From NCBI GenBank assembly GCA_027356675.1, contig DAHVXO010000208.1, positions 1 through 6,729 on the forward strand: DNA of 6,729 nt. Direction: 5' to 3'. The DNA is from Symbiobacteriaceae bacterium. GTDB lineage: Bacteria; Bacillota_E; Symbiobacteriia; Symbiobacteriales; Symbiobacteriaceae. The notes beneath the pieces were generated by a model. The model did no database searches, had not been told where the DNA came from, and saw only the letters and a program-made list of their open reading frames with translations. Positions 5,158 through 6,729 of this stretch are shown here, one piece after another. Position 1 is the stretch's first letter; each line of letters begins with the position of its first letter. Both the position numbers and the translations under genes were made by a program.

Positions 5158-6363
5158 ATGGGCATCAAGCCGGGCGAACCGATTACCTGGTCCTACAGCC
5201 GGATTGACACCTTTGAGCGCTGTCCGCGCCGGGGCTACGAGATCTATGTGAACGACAAGCGCTCTCCGGAGACGGAGGCGACCCTGCTCGGGGGAATCGT
5301 TCACGCGGCCCTGCTCGGTGAGCGGGACGAAGCGACTGGCGAAGTGACGGTGCCAGGCTACCTGACCCGCCTCGCCCAGGGCGATCAACCCAGCCCGTCC
5401 GTCCTGAACGAGCTGGTGAACACGCATTTTGAGCAGGCGGAGGCCGAGCACCCGGACCTGGTTGAGCCGTGGTCCGTGGGCGTGGGCATCAACCTTGGCA
5501 AGGCAGCCCTGAAGCGCCTGCCCCCGAATCCCCACACCTGGGCGATGGAGCAGGAGGTGCGTGCCAAGCTACCCGGCGGCGACGTTCTTCGCGGTTTCCT
5601 TGACCTCACCTACGAGGACGAGGATGGAGCCTACGTGGTTCGGGACTACAAGTCCAACCGAGCTATCTACAAGTCCGACGACAAGCACCAGCAGCTTGGA
5701 CTGTACGCGGCGCTCTTGAGCGCCAACGGCAGGCAGCCGGCCCGCGTCGAATTGCACTTCCTTCGCCTTGAGGAAGTCGTCTCCGCGCCAGTCACCAGGG
5801 AGATGATGGACAATGCTCGGGCATGGGTACTTGCCGTCACAGCCGACGTCAAGAAGCGGCTCCCGGAAGGCATTGCTGCCTTTGAGCCGAAGCCGAACCA
5901 CCTGTGCCAATACTGCCACGTGGCCGACCGGTGCCCCGCTGCGCTCGCGGCCTTTGAGCGAGCCAACCAGGACGAAATGCGGCCAATTGAGAGCGAGACT
6001 GAAGCGCGCAATGACGCGCTGGACATCGCCATGCTGGAAGGCATGATTGGCACCCTGGAGGAGCGGCTGAAGGAGTACGTCAAGGCTCGGGGGCCAGTGG
6101 CAGTGGATGACCGGGTTTGGGGGTTCATCCCCACAGAGTACAAGAATTGGCGGCTCAAGGGCTTGGATGACGCGCTCCGTCAGCACAAGTTGGAGCTTGC
6201 CGATGTGGTGAAGGTGGACAACAAGAAGGTGGAGGCCCACATGGCCGCCAACCCGGCGTTGGCCGAGGCACTTCGCAAGTTCTACAGCGTGAAGAAGTCA
6301 ACGCGGTTTGGCTCCCGAGCTGCAGAGTCTGAGGGCGAAGCAGCCACCGCCGAGGTGGCGTAG
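5158..6363 (+). CDS. RecB/Cas4-like PD-(D/E)XK nuclease with probable Fe-S cluster, 401 aa
   Basis: This is a predicted DNA end-processing nuclease of the PD-(D/E)XK superfamily. SYSRIDTFERCPRRGYEIY (12-30) is the usual N-terminal motif with Cys22. The catalytic set is visible: His49 in GGIVHAAL, Asp149 in GFLDL, Asp163-Tyr-Lys165 in VVRDYKSN, and Gln179 with Tyr183 in the QxxxY helix. Cys250, Cys253 and Cys259 (CQYCHVADRC) with Cys22 give the one-plus-three arrangement that binds a 4Fe-4S cluster in AddB, Cas4 and Dna2. A C-terminal region (about 280-385, mostly helical) resembles the tails of phage nucleases of the DUF2800 type. It probably resects double-stranded ends so Bet can act, taking the role of lambda Exo. 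The start one base past the preceding stop is favoured: the frame is open upstream to 5005, but that part overlaps the SSB domain and has no family similarity. GGAGGTG at 5141-5147 is a slightly distant ribosome site, so translational coupling is likely. Confidence 0.88.
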   Translation: MGIKPGEPITWSYSRIDTFERCPRRGYEIYVNDKRSPETEATLLGGIVHAALLGERDEATGEVTVPGYLTRLAQGDQPSPSVLNELVNTHFEQAEAEHPDLVEPWSVGVGINLGKAALKRLPPNPHTWAMEQEVRAKLPGGDVLRGFLDLTYEDEDGAYVVRDYKSNRAIYKSDDKHQQLGLYAALLSANGRQPARVELHFLRLEEVVSAPVTREMMDNARAWVLAVTADVKKRLPEGIAAFEPKPNHLCQYCHVADRCPAALAAFERANQDEMRPIESETEARNDALDIAMLEGMIGTLEERLKEYVKARGPVAVDDRVWGFIPTEYKNWRLKGLDDALRQHKLELADVVKVDNKKVEAHMAANPALAEALRKFYSVKKSTRFGSRAAESEGEAATAEVA

Positions 6364-6381
6364 AAGGAGGAGGGTGTTTCC

Positions 6382-6588
6382 ATGAGGAAGCGACAGGCGC
6401 CCGGCCCGATCATCCAGGCGGCCCAGGCCGCCCTGCAGATGCCACTGCCCAGTGACATGCGCCGTGCCATTCGGGAGGCCCTTGCCGAGTACCATGCAGC
6501 CAAGGTTGTGGATTACCACGCGGCGCGATCCCAGCTGGCCAGCACGCTGGCGGCCATCTTTGACGAGTGGGGCTACGAAGCGGCCTAG
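6382..6588 (+). CDS. Small helical protein of unknown function, 68 aa
   Basis: I do not recognise this protein. It is almost entirely helical by composition, Ala-rich (about a quarter of residues), with a basic start (MRKRQ), a helix at about 8-19, DMRRAIREALAEYHAAKVVDYHAARSQLASTLAAIFDEW at 25-63 shown here by its ends D25 and W63, and no cysteine or membrane segment. AAGGAGGAGGG at 6364-6374 precedes ATG with suitable spacing. It lies 18 bases after the nuclease gene in the same direction and just before a terminator, so it is probably the last gene of the recombination transcript. Context suggests a small phage accessory protein; no specific role can be supported. Confidence 0.65.
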   Translation: MRKRQAPGPIIQAAQAALQMPLPSDMRRAIREALAEYHAAKVVDYHAARSQLASTLAAIFDEWGYEAA

Positions 6589-6616
6589 CGAATCGACTCC
6601 TTCAGAACAACAACGA

Positions 6617-6656
6617 GGCACTCACCGGAAATTCCGGCGAGGGCCTTCTTTCGTTT
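6617..6656 (+). terminator. Probable rho-independent terminator after the recombination operon
   Basis: A 12-position stem pairs 6617-6628 (GGCACTCACCGG) with 6634-6645 (CCGGCGAGGGCC), with two mismatches and an AAATT loop, followed by the T-rich TTCTTTCGTTTT. The mismatches make it weaker than the terminator at 2967. Another gene start follows 64 bases later on the same strand, so some read-through or a new promoter is implied. Confidence 0.65.
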
Positions 6657-6708
6657 TCGCAGTTTCTACGCCTGACCTGCTGCCTCGCGGCGCTTTCGGA
6701 GGAGGGCA

Positions 6709-6729
6709 ATGAAGTCCTTGACGAGCGAC
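6709..6729 (+). CDS. Start of a further gene, cut by the window end
   Basis: A strong ribosome binding site GGAGGAGGG (6698-6706) is followed by ATG at 6709 and seven open codons (MKSLTSD) to the window edge. The product cannot be named. Same direction as the recombination genes, so it probably belongs to the same element. Confidence 0.5.

Noticed and set aside
5569..6240. Minus-strand open frame of 223 codons opposite the nuclease gene
   Set aside because: The plus strand encodes clear catalytic and cysteine motifs in this span, and the minus frame has no family similarity or ribosome site that I can see.
1..6729. CRISPR array, insertion sequence or integrase
   Set aside because: I see no regularly spaced repeats, terminal inverted repeats, transposase or integrase motifs. 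The Cas4-like nuclease is explained by the phage recombination context rather than by a CRISPR locus.

Overview
The window looks like a boundary between ordinary chromosomal genes and a phage or integrated-element replication/recombination module, in a bacterium of fairly high GC content. The strong AGGAGG-type ribosome binding sites, a likely GTG start and the Bet/CHC2/RecB-type phage cassette would suit a high-GC Firmicutes-like host, but no gene here fixes the taxonomy.

Left part (1-2698): a small CsoR/RcnR-family metal-sensing repressor is followed 37 bases later by a ten-helix EamA/DMT permease, probably as one transcript. A seven-C/seven-G palindrome just before the repressor's ribosome binding site is a good candidate for its own operator. 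Facing them is a large NhaC-type Na+/H+ antiporter on the minus strand. Its 3' end overlaps the permease by 11 bases.

Middle (2699-3062): a 364-base non-coding stretch. It holds a strong plus-strand promoter (perfect TTGACA, 17-base spacer, extended -10), a weaker divergent candidate for the antiporter, a structured RNA of about 120 nt, and a strong intrinsic terminator that ends that RNA before the next operon. This is either a free small RNA or an attenuated leader.

Right part (3063-6588): five tightly packed plus-strand genes. They encode a 63-aa unknown protein, a Bet/RecT-family single-strand annealing protein with an added C-terminal domain, a CHC2-type zinc finger fused to an SSB with a canonical acidic tip, a RecB/Cas4-like PD-(D/E)XK nuclease with four cysteines placed for an iron-sulfur cluster, and a 68-aa unknown protein. 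Junctions are 1-base overlap, 11-base overlap, 1-base gap and 18-base gap. The set makes functional sense: the nuclease would resect double-stranded ends, the SSB would protect the single strand, and Bet would anneal it, as in the lambda Red system but with a different nuclease family. The zinc finger suggests a link to priming or to recognising single-stranded DNA. A second intrinsic terminator (6617-6656) follows, then a strong ribosome binding site and the first seven codons of a further gene cut by the window end.

The most notable items are the zinc-finger/SSB fusion, the enlarged Bet protein, and the terminator-ended structured leader in front of the recombination operon. No integrase, tRNA, insertion sequence or CRISPR array is visible.
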